A stretch of DNA of 29,080 nt, taken from positions 1 to 29,080 of the IMG/VR virus record IMGVR_UViG_3300020453_000690, one strand, 5' to 3'. The DNA comes from a virus. A program made the position numbers and the translations under genes. The notes under the pieces were generated by a model. That model was given only the letters and a program-made list of their open reading frames with translations. It did no database searches and was not told where the DNA came from. The stretch's first letter is position 1. Every line of letters begins with the position of its first letter. Below are positions 6,807 to 13,030 of this stretch, piece by piece.

Positions 6807-7407
6807 TAAGGAATTTGGTTTAATTTATTGGGCTACTGCTGGTTGTGCTAGTAGAGTAGGTCTTGGTGTATTTGATAGTCTTGGAGATAGGTATACTTAT
6901 TATCCTTGGAAAAATAAAGAAGAATTATTAAGTTCATTTTTACATGATCAAGGTATTCCTCCTGGTTGTGATGATTATCAAATTATTTGTGCCATAAGAA
7001 ATCCATATACTAGAGCAGTATCAGCTTATATTGATTTAAGATCTGATGGTAGGGATTTTAGTTTTAAGGATTATTGCTTTAATGACAGGTATAGTAATTA
7101 TCCTGATAATAAAGATTTATTTTATTGGTATGAATGGAAAGATTTAAGAGTTCCTGATTATTTTATAAGATTGGAACATATGAATTTAGATTGGAGAAGT
7201 ATTCCTTTACTTGAGGATAAATTAAATAATTTAGAAAACCTAACTAACGTTAACACAGTTGCTGGTGAAAAACCACTTGATGAATATGACGTGAATGGGC
7301 ACCAAAAAGTTACTAGATTTATGGATCAGGAAGTAGCTGATTTAATATATGAAAAAGATAAAATAATATTTGATTTAGGCAAATACGATAGAGATAGCTG
7401 GAAATGA
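6796..7407 (+). CDS. Sulfotransferase-like protein, inserted in the polymerase gene
   Basis: A 203-aa protein that looks like a phage-type PAPS-dependent sulfotransferase. YWATAGCASRVG (11-22) sits where the 5'-phosphosulfate loop is expected, but lacks the canonical PK.G[TS]. ICAIRNPYTRAVSAY (64-78) is the 3'-phosphate motif (R..P..R..S.Y). RLEHMNLDW and the later HQKVTRF also fit the family. I start it at ATG 6796 (11-nt overlap with DUF6165); an in-frame ATG at 6748 would add 16 hydrophobic residues from the overlap. Its stop overlaps the second polymerase ORF (ATGA). Likely role is sulfation of a glycan; the altered loop leaves activity open. Confidence 0.72.
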   Translation: MNYNKEFGLIYWATAGCASRVGLGVFDSLGDRYTYYPWKNKEELLSSFLHDQGIPPGCDDYQIICAIRNPYTRAVSAYIDLRSDGRDFSFKDYCFNDRYSNYPDNKDLFYWYEWKDLRVPDYFIRLEHMNLDWRSIPLLEDKLNNLENLTNVNTVAGEKPLDEYDVNGHQKVTRFMDQEVADLIYEKDKIIFDLGKYDRDSWK

Positions 7408-7413
7408 AACATT
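7401..7413 (+). repeat. Right imperfect direct repeat bounding the polymerase insertion
   Basis: GAAATGAAACATT spans the start codon of the second polymerase ORF (ATG 7404). It partners GAAATTACATT at 6424-6434. Removing 6424-7400 (977 bp) would join GGA to GAA ATG AAA in frame, giving NKVLRG-EMKHLED and one polymerase of about 875 aa. Confidence 0.4.
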
Positions 7414-8339
7414 TAGAAGATACACCTTGGTTTATATGTGATAAGGAAGATCAAAATATGTGCGCATATGTTGATACAGATTCTAATTACTTTAATGCTG
7501 AACCAGTATTGAAATATCTTTATCCTGATTTTGAAGATTATCCTAATGATAAAAAGGATAAATTATTAGAAGATTTAGCATTAAAATACCAAGACATAAT
7601 AACGGATCATTATGATAAATTAGCTGAAGATTGTTTTAATATTAAAAGTCATAGACTTGAAATGAAAACAGAATGTGTTATTAGATCTGCTTATTTTAGA
7701 GCTACAAGACGTTACGCACAGTGGATTACTAAACAAGAGGGAATTAAAAAAGATACTTTAGATATAAAAGGTTTAGAGTATATGAAAGCTAATTTTCCAC
7801 CTATATTTGGTAAGTTTTTTAATAATATATTAGAGCAAGCACTTAAAGGAGTAACACAAGATGAAATATTATCTCAAATAAAAGAATTTAAAGATAAAAT
7901 ATTAAGTGGTAAAATACCTTTTACTAAATTAGGAAACCCAACTTCAGTTAAAAAATTAGATAAATACTCTGGTAGAAAACCTAGAGCAGGAGAAATGTTT
8001 ACTGAAATAGAAAAGGGAGCTCCTGCACCTGTAAGAGCAGCTATTAGGTATAATGATTTACTTAAATTTTGGAATTTAGATAAAAAACATAACCAAATAA
8101 CAATGGCAGATAAAGTTAAATGGATTTATTTAAAAGAAAATCCATATAAAATAGAAGCGTTAGCATTTCTAGATTATGATATGCCAGATAAAATAAAAGA
8201 ATTTTTAGAAAAGTTTGCTGATAGGCAAAAGGTATTTGAATCAATATTATTAAATAAATTAGAAGGATTCTTTACTGATTTACAGTGGAGTTTAGATTTA
8301 AACCCTGCAATAAATGCGTTTGATTCCTTTGAGATATAA
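7404..8339 (+). CDS. 43B: Family B DNA polymerase, C-terminal fragment (motif C, palm and thumb)
   Basis: A 311-aa second part of the split gp43-like polymerase. Motif C AYVDTDSNYF carries the second pair of catalytic aspartates (Asp24, Asp26); ATRRYAQWI (about 100-108) corresponds to the KxY primer-template motif; GLEYMKANFPPIFGKF and the helical remainder match palm and thumb. It lacks exonuclease, motif A and motif B, all of which are in the ORF ending at 6438. Translation likely depends on reinitiation at the ATGA overlap with the sulfotransferase stop. The C-terminus ends FDSFEI; in T4 gp43 the extreme C-terminus binds the sliding clamp, and the clamp gene starts 23 nt downstream. Confidence 0.94.
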   Translation: MKHLEDTPWFICDKEDQNMCAYVDTDSNYFNAEPVLKYLYPDFEDYPNDKKDKLLEDLALKYQDIITDHYDKLAEDCFNIKSHRLEMKTECVIRSAYFRATRRYAQWITKQEGIKKDTLDIKGLEYMKANFPPIFGKFFNNILEQALKGVTQDEILSQIKEFKDKILSGKIPFTKLGNPTSVKKLDKYSGRKPRAGEMFTEIEKGAPAPVRAAIRYNDLLKFWNLDKKHNQITMADKVKWIYLKENPYKIEALAFLDYDMPDKIKEFLEKFADRQKVFESILLNKLEGFFTDLQWSLDLNPAINAFDSFEI

Positions 8340-8345
8340 AATAAG

Positions 8346-8356
8346 TTACGTATATT
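8346..8356 (+). promoter_or_regulatory. Promoter-like motif upstream of the sliding clamp gene
   Basis: TTACGTATATT, one mismatch from the repeated TTCGTATATT element, with TATATT at 8351-8356 only 6 nt before ATG 8363. As a -10 box it would place transcription start at or next to the ATG. It marks the first gap after the overlapping polymerase block. Confidence 0.6.
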
Positions 8357-8362
8357 ATAGTC

Positions 8363-9100
8363 ATGATAAATAAAAGTACATTACAATCATTTATTTCTAA
8401 GTATTACTTGGGTGGTTTACATAACCAAGTTAAATGGAGAGTAAAAGATAACCAATTAGTGGTATATGCAGGTTCTCCAGGTAGAGTATGTAAGACTCAA
8501 TTAGATATTTTCGAATTTGAAGATAGTGAATTGGGTATATTTGATACAAATAAATTATTAAAGTTAATATCTGTTACAAATGGTGATTTATTATTATCAT
8601 CGGAAAAAATAAATCAACTTCACACTAAATTAAATATAGCGGATTCTAATTTTGAATTATCATATGCCTTAGCAGATACTTTAATTTTAGGTAAAACTAA
8701 ATGGTATAATGATCCTGAAGATGGATTTGAGATCGAATTAGAGTTATCAACTGAAGATGTTGATCATTTAATTAAAGCTAAAAATGCATTAGGAGATAAT
8801 TCATCATTACAAATACACCCAGCTTCTGATTTAGATGGTCAACCAGTATGTGAATTTTTATTTGGAGATGATACTGGGTTTTCAAGTAAAATACAATATC
8901 AAGTACAAGGTATAATAAAAGAAAATAGTAGTGGACTTAAATTTGATTCAGGTATATTTAAAGAAATATTAGTATCAAATAAAGATTTAGAAAACTGTCA
9001 ATTAAAATTATCAAATAAAGGAATGATGAAAATATCATTCCAAGGAACTATAAATGATGTTCCACTTAGTAGTATTTATTACATAGCAATAAACGAATAA
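8363..9100 (+). CDS. 45: Sliding clamp (T4 gp45-like DNA polymerase processivity factor)
   Basis: A 245-aa protein close in size to T4 gp45 (228 aa) and with the same layout of two alternating beta-rich halves. Recognisable segments are NQLVVYAGSPGRVCKTQL near 31-48, FDTNKLLKLISV (59-70), ELSTEDVDHLIKAKNAL about the middle and DVPLSSIYYIAI at the C-terminus. Identification rests on family pattern and on position between polymerase and clamp loader. It would form a trimeric ring that tethers the polymerase; in T4 it is also the mobile activator of late transcription. It follows a promoter-like motif with essentially no leader and lacks a Shine-Dalgarno. The next gene starts 1 nt after its stop. 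Confidence 0.85.
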   Translation: MINKSTLQSFISKYYLGGLHNQVKWRVKDNQLVVYAGSPGRVCKTQLDIFEFEDSELGIFDTNKLLKLISVTNGDLLLSSEKINQLHTKLNIADSNFELSYALADTLILGKTKWYNDPEDGFEIELELSTEDVDHLIKAKNALGDNSSLQIHPASDLDGQPVCEFLFGDDTGFSSKIQYQVQGIIKENSSGLKFDSGIFKEILVSNKDLENCQLKLSNKGMMKISFQGTINDVPLSSIYYIAINE

Positions 9101-9101
9101 T

Positions 9102-9806
9102 ATGGAAGATTTAAGAGAAAAAGATATGTCCCCTGATTCAGATTGGGGAGTAATATATTCAAACAGATTTAAAATTAATACCGAACAAAAGAAAAGGTTT
9201 ATCATAGTAGATGATTTTTATGAAGATGTTGATGCCGTTAGAGATTTTGCTTTAAAACAATATTTCTTTGATGATGAAGGTTATTTAGGTATGAGAACTA
9301 GAAAACAACATTTTTTTGATGGCGTTAAAGAAAGATTTGAGGAATTATTAGGTATGGAAATTATTTCTCCTGATGATTGGGAAGATTATGGAATGAATGG
9401 TAGATTTCAATCTTGTATTGCTGGTCAATCTAGAGTATTTCATTGTGATCAACAAAGATTTGCCGCTATAGTTTATCTTACTCCTGATGCTCCTATTGGG
9501 TCTGGTACTAGTACTTTTCAACATAAAGAATCTAAAGTATTTCACTCACAACAAAGAACACCAGAAGGAAAAACTATTGATGATGCCTTTAATCAACATA
9601 CTTTTGTTGATTCATTCCCTTACGAATTAATGGATCATTGTGCTAATGTTTATAATAGATTAGTTATTTTTGATGCTCGTTTAATCCACTCACCAGATGA
9701 ATATTTTGGTCATAATATTGAAACGGGTAGACTATTTCAAATGTTTTTCTTTGATGCTAGATCTAGAAGTGCATTTGATGCTCCTGATGGTGCAGGAAAA
9801 GTGTAA
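9102..9806 (+). CDS. DUF6445-like 2-oxoglutarate/Fe(II) oxygenase
   Basis: A 234-aa protein with an intact-looking Fe(II) facial triad and 2-oxoglutarate ligand: FHCDQQRFAAIVYLTPDAP (His114, Asp116), RLIHSPDEYFG (His196) and GRLFQMFFF (Arg210, 14 residues after the distal His). The N-terminal FIIVDDFYEDVDAVRDFAL (33-51) is a frequent opening of these phage oxygenases. The pattern matches DUF6445. Substrate is unknown; peptide or glycan hydroxylation is more usual for this shape than nucleotide chemistry. It lies between the clamp and a Cys-rich protein, sharing one base with the latter (TAATG). It is clearly different from the oxygenase at 2540, which has HxE. Confidence 0.8.
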   Translation: MEDLREKDMSPDSDWGVIYSNRFKINTEQKKRFIIVDDFYEDVDAVRDFALKQYFFDDEGYLGMRTRKQHFFDGVKERFEELLGMEIISPDDWEDYGMNGRFQSCIAGQSRVFHCDQQRFAAIVYLTPDAPIGSGTSTFQHKESKVFHSQQRTPEGKTIDDAFNQHTFVDSFPYELMDHCANVYNRLVIFDARLIHSPDEYFGHNIETGRLFQMFFFDARSRSAFDAPDGAGKV

Positions 9807-10123
9807 TGAGCAGAATCAATAAATTAATTGGGGCATTTGGTAATATGAATCAAATCCTCAATGGGATAAAAAACAGAGTATTTCAATCAGATGAAGTAGA
9901 AGAAATAGCTTGGAAACGTTGGGAAATTTGTACCCAATGTGAGTTATTTGATACAACCGGAAAAGAATGTGCCGTACCAGGTACTGGTCCTTGTTGTGCT
10001 GATTGTGGTTGTATTTTAAATCTTAAGGTAAGATCTTTATCATCCGATTGTCCAAAAGGTAAGTGGGCGGCTTTTATGGATGAAGAAACTGAAAAAAAAT
10101 TGAAAGAAAGCTTGGAGAAATAA
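9806..10123 (+). CDS. Cys-rich putative zinc-binding protein
   Basis: A 105-aa protein with eight cysteines: C42-x2-C45, C55, C63-C64, C67, C69 and C82, the last in DCPKGKW. The arrangement WEICTQCELF...GTGPCCADCGC...SSDCPKGKW resembles a family of small zinc-ribbon-like proteins found near replication genes in marine T4-like phages, but I know of no characterised member. The N-terminal 35 residues are helical and Cys-free. It shares one nucleotide with the upstream oxygenase stop and is the last gene before a promoter-like motif at 10131. A zinc finger binding nucleic acid or protein is the likeliest reading. Confidence 0.7.
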   Translation: MSRINKLIGAFGNMNQILNGIKNRVFQSDEVEEIAWKRWEICTQCELFDTTGKECAVPGTGPCCADCGCILNLKVRSLSSDCPKGKWAAFMDEETEKKLKESLEK

Positions 10124-10130
10124 GCGATCT

Positions 10131-10140
10131 TTCGTATGTT
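10131..10140 (+). promoter_or_regulatory. Promoter-like motif before the chaperone block
   Basis: TTCGTATGTT, one mismatch from the TTCGTATATT element. The TATGTT box (10135-10140) ends 6 nt before ATG 10147, the same geometry as at 8363 and 10707. It would drive hsp20, with either a ~80-nt leader or a translated small upstream ORF. Confidence 0.55.
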
Positions 10141-10146
10141 GTATAT

Positions 10147-10224
10147 ATGTATAATAAACAAAACATTGTAGCTAGGGCACAAGTTTTATTTTTATTAACC
10201 GAGAGCTTCGGCCTCACAAATTAA
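10147..10224 (+). CDS. Candidate 25-aa upstream ORF before hsp20
   Basis: An ATG exactly 6 nt after a promoter-like TATGTT opens a 25-codon frame, MYNKQNIVARAQVLFLLTES followed by FGLTN, ending TAA at 10222-10224, 6 nt before the hsp20 ATG. The geometry matches the predicted leaderless starts of neighbouring units. It may be a leader peptide controlling hsp20 or a small membrane-type peptide (hydrophobic VLFLL). Its 5' end shares the 12-mer ATATATGTATAA with the spacer before the gene at 16501, so the conservation may belong to a regulatory site rather than a peptide. Confidence 0.4.
   Translation: MYNKQNIVARAQVLFLLTESFGLTN
10201..10215 (+). other. UUCG-tetraloop hairpin upstream of hsp20
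   Basis: GAG(A)GC-TTCG-GCCTC forms a 5-bp stem with one bulged A and a cTTCGg tetraloop, which is exceptionally stable for its size in this A+T-rich DNA. A competing CCGA/TCGG pairing (10199-10211) is possible. It ends 15 nt before the hsp20 start and lacks a T-run, so control of translation or mRNA stability is likelier than termination. Confidence 0.4.
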
Positions 10225-10230
10225 AATGAT

Positions 10231-10653
10231 ATGAGTACATTAGAAATCTTTGAAAGGCATATAAGTCCTTTCGACATCCTTTTTAGGAATCACTTTAAAT
10301 CTGACAGCACATTTCAACCTGTTGGAAATTTCAAACAACCACATCCACTTAATATTTTCTTTGACGATGCAGGACTTCATTTTGAAGTAGCTTGTACTGG
10401 TCTTACTAAAAAAGACGTAGTCTTAGATATTGAAGGGGATATTTTAAAAATTAGTTACACTAAACCTGAAGAAGATAAATTCCATGAAGGAATGATTCAT
10501 AATGGTTTATCTAAAAAATCATTTGATTTAAGATACAAAATTGCACCTAAATTTGATTTGGGTAATATTGATGCATCTTTAGCAAATGGTCTATTAGAAA
10601 TTTTTATACCATTAGCTGAAGAAGCTAAACCAAAATCTATTAAGATTAAATAA
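10231..10653 (+). CDS. hsp20: Hsp20 small heat-shock protein
   Basis: A 140-aa alpha-crystallin-type chaperone. The short N-terminal arm (1-38) is followed by the beta-sandwich domain: LNIFFDDAGLHFEVACTGLT (40-59), KDVVLDIEGDILKISYTK, KKSFDLRYKIAPKFDL and the signature A115-SLAN-G120-LLEIFIPL (AxxxxGxLxI). The C-terminal IKIK supplies the I-x-I motif that docks on neighbouring subunits. It would hold unfolding proteins for refolding by ATP-dependent chaperones. Phage Hsp20 genes are frequent in marine T4-like myoviruses, usually beside structural or replication genes. Here it heads a chaperone block with GroES and GroEL 0.4-2.4 kb downstream. A terminator-like hairpin follows. Confidence 0.93.
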   Translation: MSTLEIFERHISPFDILFRNHFKSDSTFQPVGNFKQPHPLNIFFDDAGLHFEVACTGLTKKDVVLDIEGDILKISYTKPEEDKFHEGMIHNGLSKKSFDLRYKIAPKFDLGNIDASLANGLLEIFIPLAEEAKPKSIKIK

Positions 10654-10663
10654 AAGTTTTACT

Positions 10664-10693
10664 GAAAAAACGTGTCCTAGCAGATGTTTTTTC
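10664..10693 (+). terminator. Terminator-like hairpin after hsp20
   Basis: GAAAAAACGT (10664-10673) pairs with ATGTTTTTTC (10684-10693) around a 10-nt loop: ten pairs including one G-T, the last arm containing T6. The A/T tracts make it potentially bidirectional. Its 3' arm runs into the next promoter-like motif (10691-10700). The stem has few G-C pairs, so efficiency is uncertain. Confidence 0.5.
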
Positions 10694-10700
10694 GTATATT
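10691..10700 (+). promoter_or_regulatory. Promoter-like motif of the groES-groEL unit
   Basis: An exact TTCGTATATT, with TATATT at 10695-10700 ending 6 nt before ATG 10707. It overlaps the 3' arm of the preceding terminator-like hairpin, so it marks a clean boundary between the hsp20 unit and the 10707-13007 unit. Confidence 0.65.
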
Positions 10701-10706
10701 GTCGTT

Positions 10707-11012
10707 ATGAAAAAAAGCAAACAACTTACAATTATTGAGGATCCAAAATTGGAACCTTATTTTATAACAAAGGATGACCATTGTTATACTGTACAAGAAC
10801 GTATTAAGCCTAATGCTAACCATTTTAGAACAAAAGGTAAAGGAAAGGAATATAGTAAACCCCAAACTTACCACCCTAATTTAGGTAGTGCATTAGAATC
10901 TATTTCAAAAATGCAATTGCATACGAAAGAAAATTACACATCTATTGATGATGTTATAGAAAATTATAAAAAAATTGAATTAAATATTAAACAATACATT
11001 GAACAATTATGA
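10707..11012 (+). CDS. Conserved-looking hypothetical protein before groES
   Basis: A 101-aa basic, soluble protein starting MKKSKQLTIIEDPKLEPYFI. The middle contains KGKGKEYSKPQTYHPNLGSALESISKMQL, and the C-terminal 30 residues look helical (IDDVIENYKKIELNIKQYIEQL). I recall similar short proteins with a YH.NLGSALE segment in other phages but no function. It is the first gene after the motif at 10691 and begins almost at the predicted transcription start, so it probably lacks a leader. It overlaps groES by 4 nt (ATGA), which suggests co-translation with the chaperonin genes. Confidence 0.6.
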   Translation: MKKSKQLTIIEDPKLEPYFITKDDHCYTVQERIKPNANHFRTKGKGKEYSKPQTYHPNLGSALESISKMQLHTKENYTSIDDVIENYKKIELNIKQYIEQL

Positions 11013-11365
11013 ATTTAGAAGCATTATTTGATGCAGTTATAGTTAAACCTATTGAAAACGAGGAAGTTACTTATGGAGGTATTATTGTACCAGATATGGG
11101 TAAAGAATTAAATGAAGTAGGAGAAGTTATAGCTGTCGGTCCTGGAAAACATACACATTCAGGAGAATTTTTAGAAACAATTATTAAGGTAGGAGATAGA
11201 GTTGTCTTACCAACTATGGGATTCACTAAATTACAATTTGATGGTGATGAATATTATGTTGGTCCTGAGAATCAAATCTTAGCCAAAATAAAAGTGCCAG
11301 TAGAAGATATACTAGCAGAGACAGAAGTAAGTGAAATTGATAAAGAACATTTAACTGATATTTAA
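11009..11365 (+). CDS. groES: GroES co-chaperonin
   Basis: A 118-aa Cpn10. It shows FDAVIVKPIENEEVTYGGII (7-26), equivalent to the N-terminal strand and mobile loop, VGEVIAVGPGKHTHSG (37-52) with the conserved GxVxAVGPG, VKVGDRVVLPTMG-like IKVGDRVVLPTMG, and EYYVGPENQILAKI at the end of the barrel. The core ends near residue 95. An acidic tail of about 23 residues (VPVEDILAETEVSEIDKEHL...) extends beyond the usual ~97-aa length. It would cap the GroEL cage encoded immediately downstream (1-nt gap). Phages often carry only a GroES-type protein (T4 gp31 works with host GroEL); here both partners are present. Confidence 0.93.
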   Translation: MNLEALFDAVIVKPIENEEVTYGGIIVPDMGKELNEVGEVIAVGPGKHTHSGEFLETIIKVGDRVVLPTMGFTKLQFDGDEYYVGPENQILAKIKVPVEDILAETEVSEIDKEHLTDI

Positions 11366-11366
11366 T

Positions 11367-13007
11367 ATGAAAAAAGTAGAATTTGGCAAAGAAGCCAGAC
11401 AAAATTTAATTAAAGGAATTGATATTTTAGCTGATGCTGTAGTTTCAACTTTAGGCCCTAATGGTAGAAATGTTGTTATAGGAAAAGGCATTGTTGAAGC
11501 ACCTCAAAGTACAAAAGATGGTGTTACAGTAGCTAGAAATATTGTATTAAAAGAAACTAATCAAGAACTAGGTGTTCAGTTAGTTAAGTATGCTGCAATT
11601 AAAACAGCAGATAAAGCAGGAGATGGTACAACTACCTCTACTCTATTAGCAAGAGAAATTATAAAAAATGGTTTAACAGCTTTAGATAATAAAGAAAATG
11701 CTGTTCAAATTAAAAGAGAAGTTGATCAAGCAGTTAAAGATGTTGTTTCTCAATTAAAAGAAATGTCTGAGGACATAAGTGAAGAAAACCAATTACAACA
11801 AATTGCTACTGTATCAGCTAATAATGATGAAGAAGTAGGTAAACTAATTGCTACTGCAGTAGATAAAGTAGGACAACAAGGTGTTGTTCATATTGAATCT
11901 TCTAGAACAGCAGATAACTATATTGAAACTGTAGAAGGTATGCAATTTGCTAGAGGTTATAAATCACCTTATTTTGTTACAGATAATAATAACATGACCT
12001 CAGTCTTAGAAAACCCAGCTATTCTTATTGTTGATGGTAGATTATCATCTGTTAAAGAATTACTTCCAATATTAGAAGCAGTTGGTGCTCAAGGTAAATC
12101 ATTATTAATTATTGCAGAAGATATAGATAATGAAGCATTAGCAACTCTTATTGTTAATAAAATGAGAGGTACATTAAGTGTTTGTGCTGTTAAAGCTCCC
12201 GATTTTGGAGATAGAAGAAAACTTATCTTAGAAGATATTGCTATCACTACAGGTGGTACTGTATTTAGTAAAGATAAGGGTATGAAATTAGATAAATTCT
12301 CTTGGGATTGGTTTGGTGAAGCTAGAGTAGTTACTGTAGAAAAAGAACAAACTACTATAGTTGATGGTAAAGGTGAAGTTGAAAAGATTGAGGCACGTAT
12401 TGAAGAAATTCAAAATCAACTTGATAAATCAAAAACACCTTATGAAACAGAACAATTACAAAATAGATTAGCTAAGTTTGTAGGTGGAGTTGCTATTATT
12501 CATGTAGGTGGATTTACTGAAACTGAAATGAATGAAAGAAAAGATAGAGTTGATGATTCATTACATGCAACAAAAGCTGCTATTGAAGAAGGAATACTTC
12601 CAGGAGGTGGTGTTGCTTTACTTTATGCTAGAGAAGCCATTAAAAATAGAAATAATACTGGTGCTCAAATAGTTTATAAAGCATGTGGTAAACCATTTGA
12701 ACAAATATTACTAAATGCTGGTTATGATAAAACTGAAGCACAATTATTAGGTAAATATAAATTAGTTGATTCAGGTAATGATCATTGGGCTGGTATTCAT
12801 GTAGATGAAGGTAATGTAATTGATTTTAAAGAAGCAGGAATTATTGATCCTACAAAAGTTACTAGGTTAGCATTACAAAATGCTGCTTCAGTAGCAGGTA
12901 CAGTTTTATTAACTGAGTGTACTATTATTGAGGATAAAGATAGTGATGAGTTTAAAGATAGAGGTTACGAAAATAATGGAGTACCTCAACCTTCACTTGG
13001 AATGTAA
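11367..13007 (+). CDS. groEL: GroEL chaperonin (phage-encoded Cpn60)
   Basis: A 546-aa, full-length group I chaperonin. ATP-site segments are intact: STLGPNGRNVVI (27-38), TKDGVTVA (49-56) with Asp51, and AGDGTTTSTLLA (84-95) with Asp86. The ATPase Asp in VDDSLHATKAAIEEG is present (Asp398 in E. coli), as are GGGVALLYA and GIIDPTKVTR. In the apical domain RGYKSPYFVTD and KELLPILEAV supply the hydrophobic substrate and GroES binding residues. The C-terminus ends ENNGVPQPSLGM, with no GGM repeat tail. It would fold phage proteins with the adjacent GroES. Base composition is like its neighbours, so it does not look freshly acquired. Confidence 0.97.
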   Translation: MKKVEFGKEARQNLIKGIDILADAVVSTLGPNGRNVVIGKGIVEAPQSTKDGVTVARNIVLKETNQELGVQLVKYAAIKTADKAGDGTTTSTLLAREIIKNGLTALDNKENAVQIKREVDQAVKDVVSQLKEMSEDISEENQLQQIATVSANNDEEVGKLIATAVDKVGQQGVVHIESSRTADNYIETVEGMQFARGYKSPYFVTDNNNMTSVLENPAILIVDGRLSSVKELLPILEAVGAQGKSLLIIAEDIDNEALATLIVNKMRGTLSVCAVKAPDFGDRRKLILEDIAITTGGTVFSKDKGMKLDKFSWDWFGEARVVTVEKEQTTIVDGKGEVEKIEARIEEIQNQLDKSKTPYETEQLQNRLAKFVGGVAIIHVGGFTETEMNERKDRVDDSLHATKAAIEEGILPGGGVALLYAREAIKNRNNTGAQIVYKACGKPFEQILLNAGYDKTEAQLLGKYKLVDSGNDHWAGIHVDEGNVIDFKEAGIIDPTKVTRLALQNAASVAGTVLLTECTIIEDKDSDEFKDRGYENNGVPQPSLGM

Positions 13008-13015
13008 TAAATTGT

Positions 13016-13025
13016 TTCGTATATT
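13016..13025 (+). promoter_or_regulatory. Promoter-like motif of the clamp-loader unit
   Basis: An exact TTCGTATATT in the 23-nt spacer after groEL; the TATATT box (13020-13025) ends 5 nt before ATG 13031. It shares TTCGTATATTATAGT with only minor changes with the site at 8346-8361, including the bases between the box and the ATG. Confidence 0.65.
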
Positions 13026-13030
13026 ATAGT

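Noticed and set aside
6435-7403. Intron or intein in the polymerase
   Set aside because: The insert consists of two complete ORFs with own starts and stops, no splice-type intein motifs, no homing endonuclease motif and no obvious group I core. Free-standing genes explain it better.
9348-10182. Antisense open frames opposite the oxygenase and Cys-rich genes
   Set aside because: They lie opposite well-supported genes and their products show no recognisable motif; every supported gene is on the + strand.
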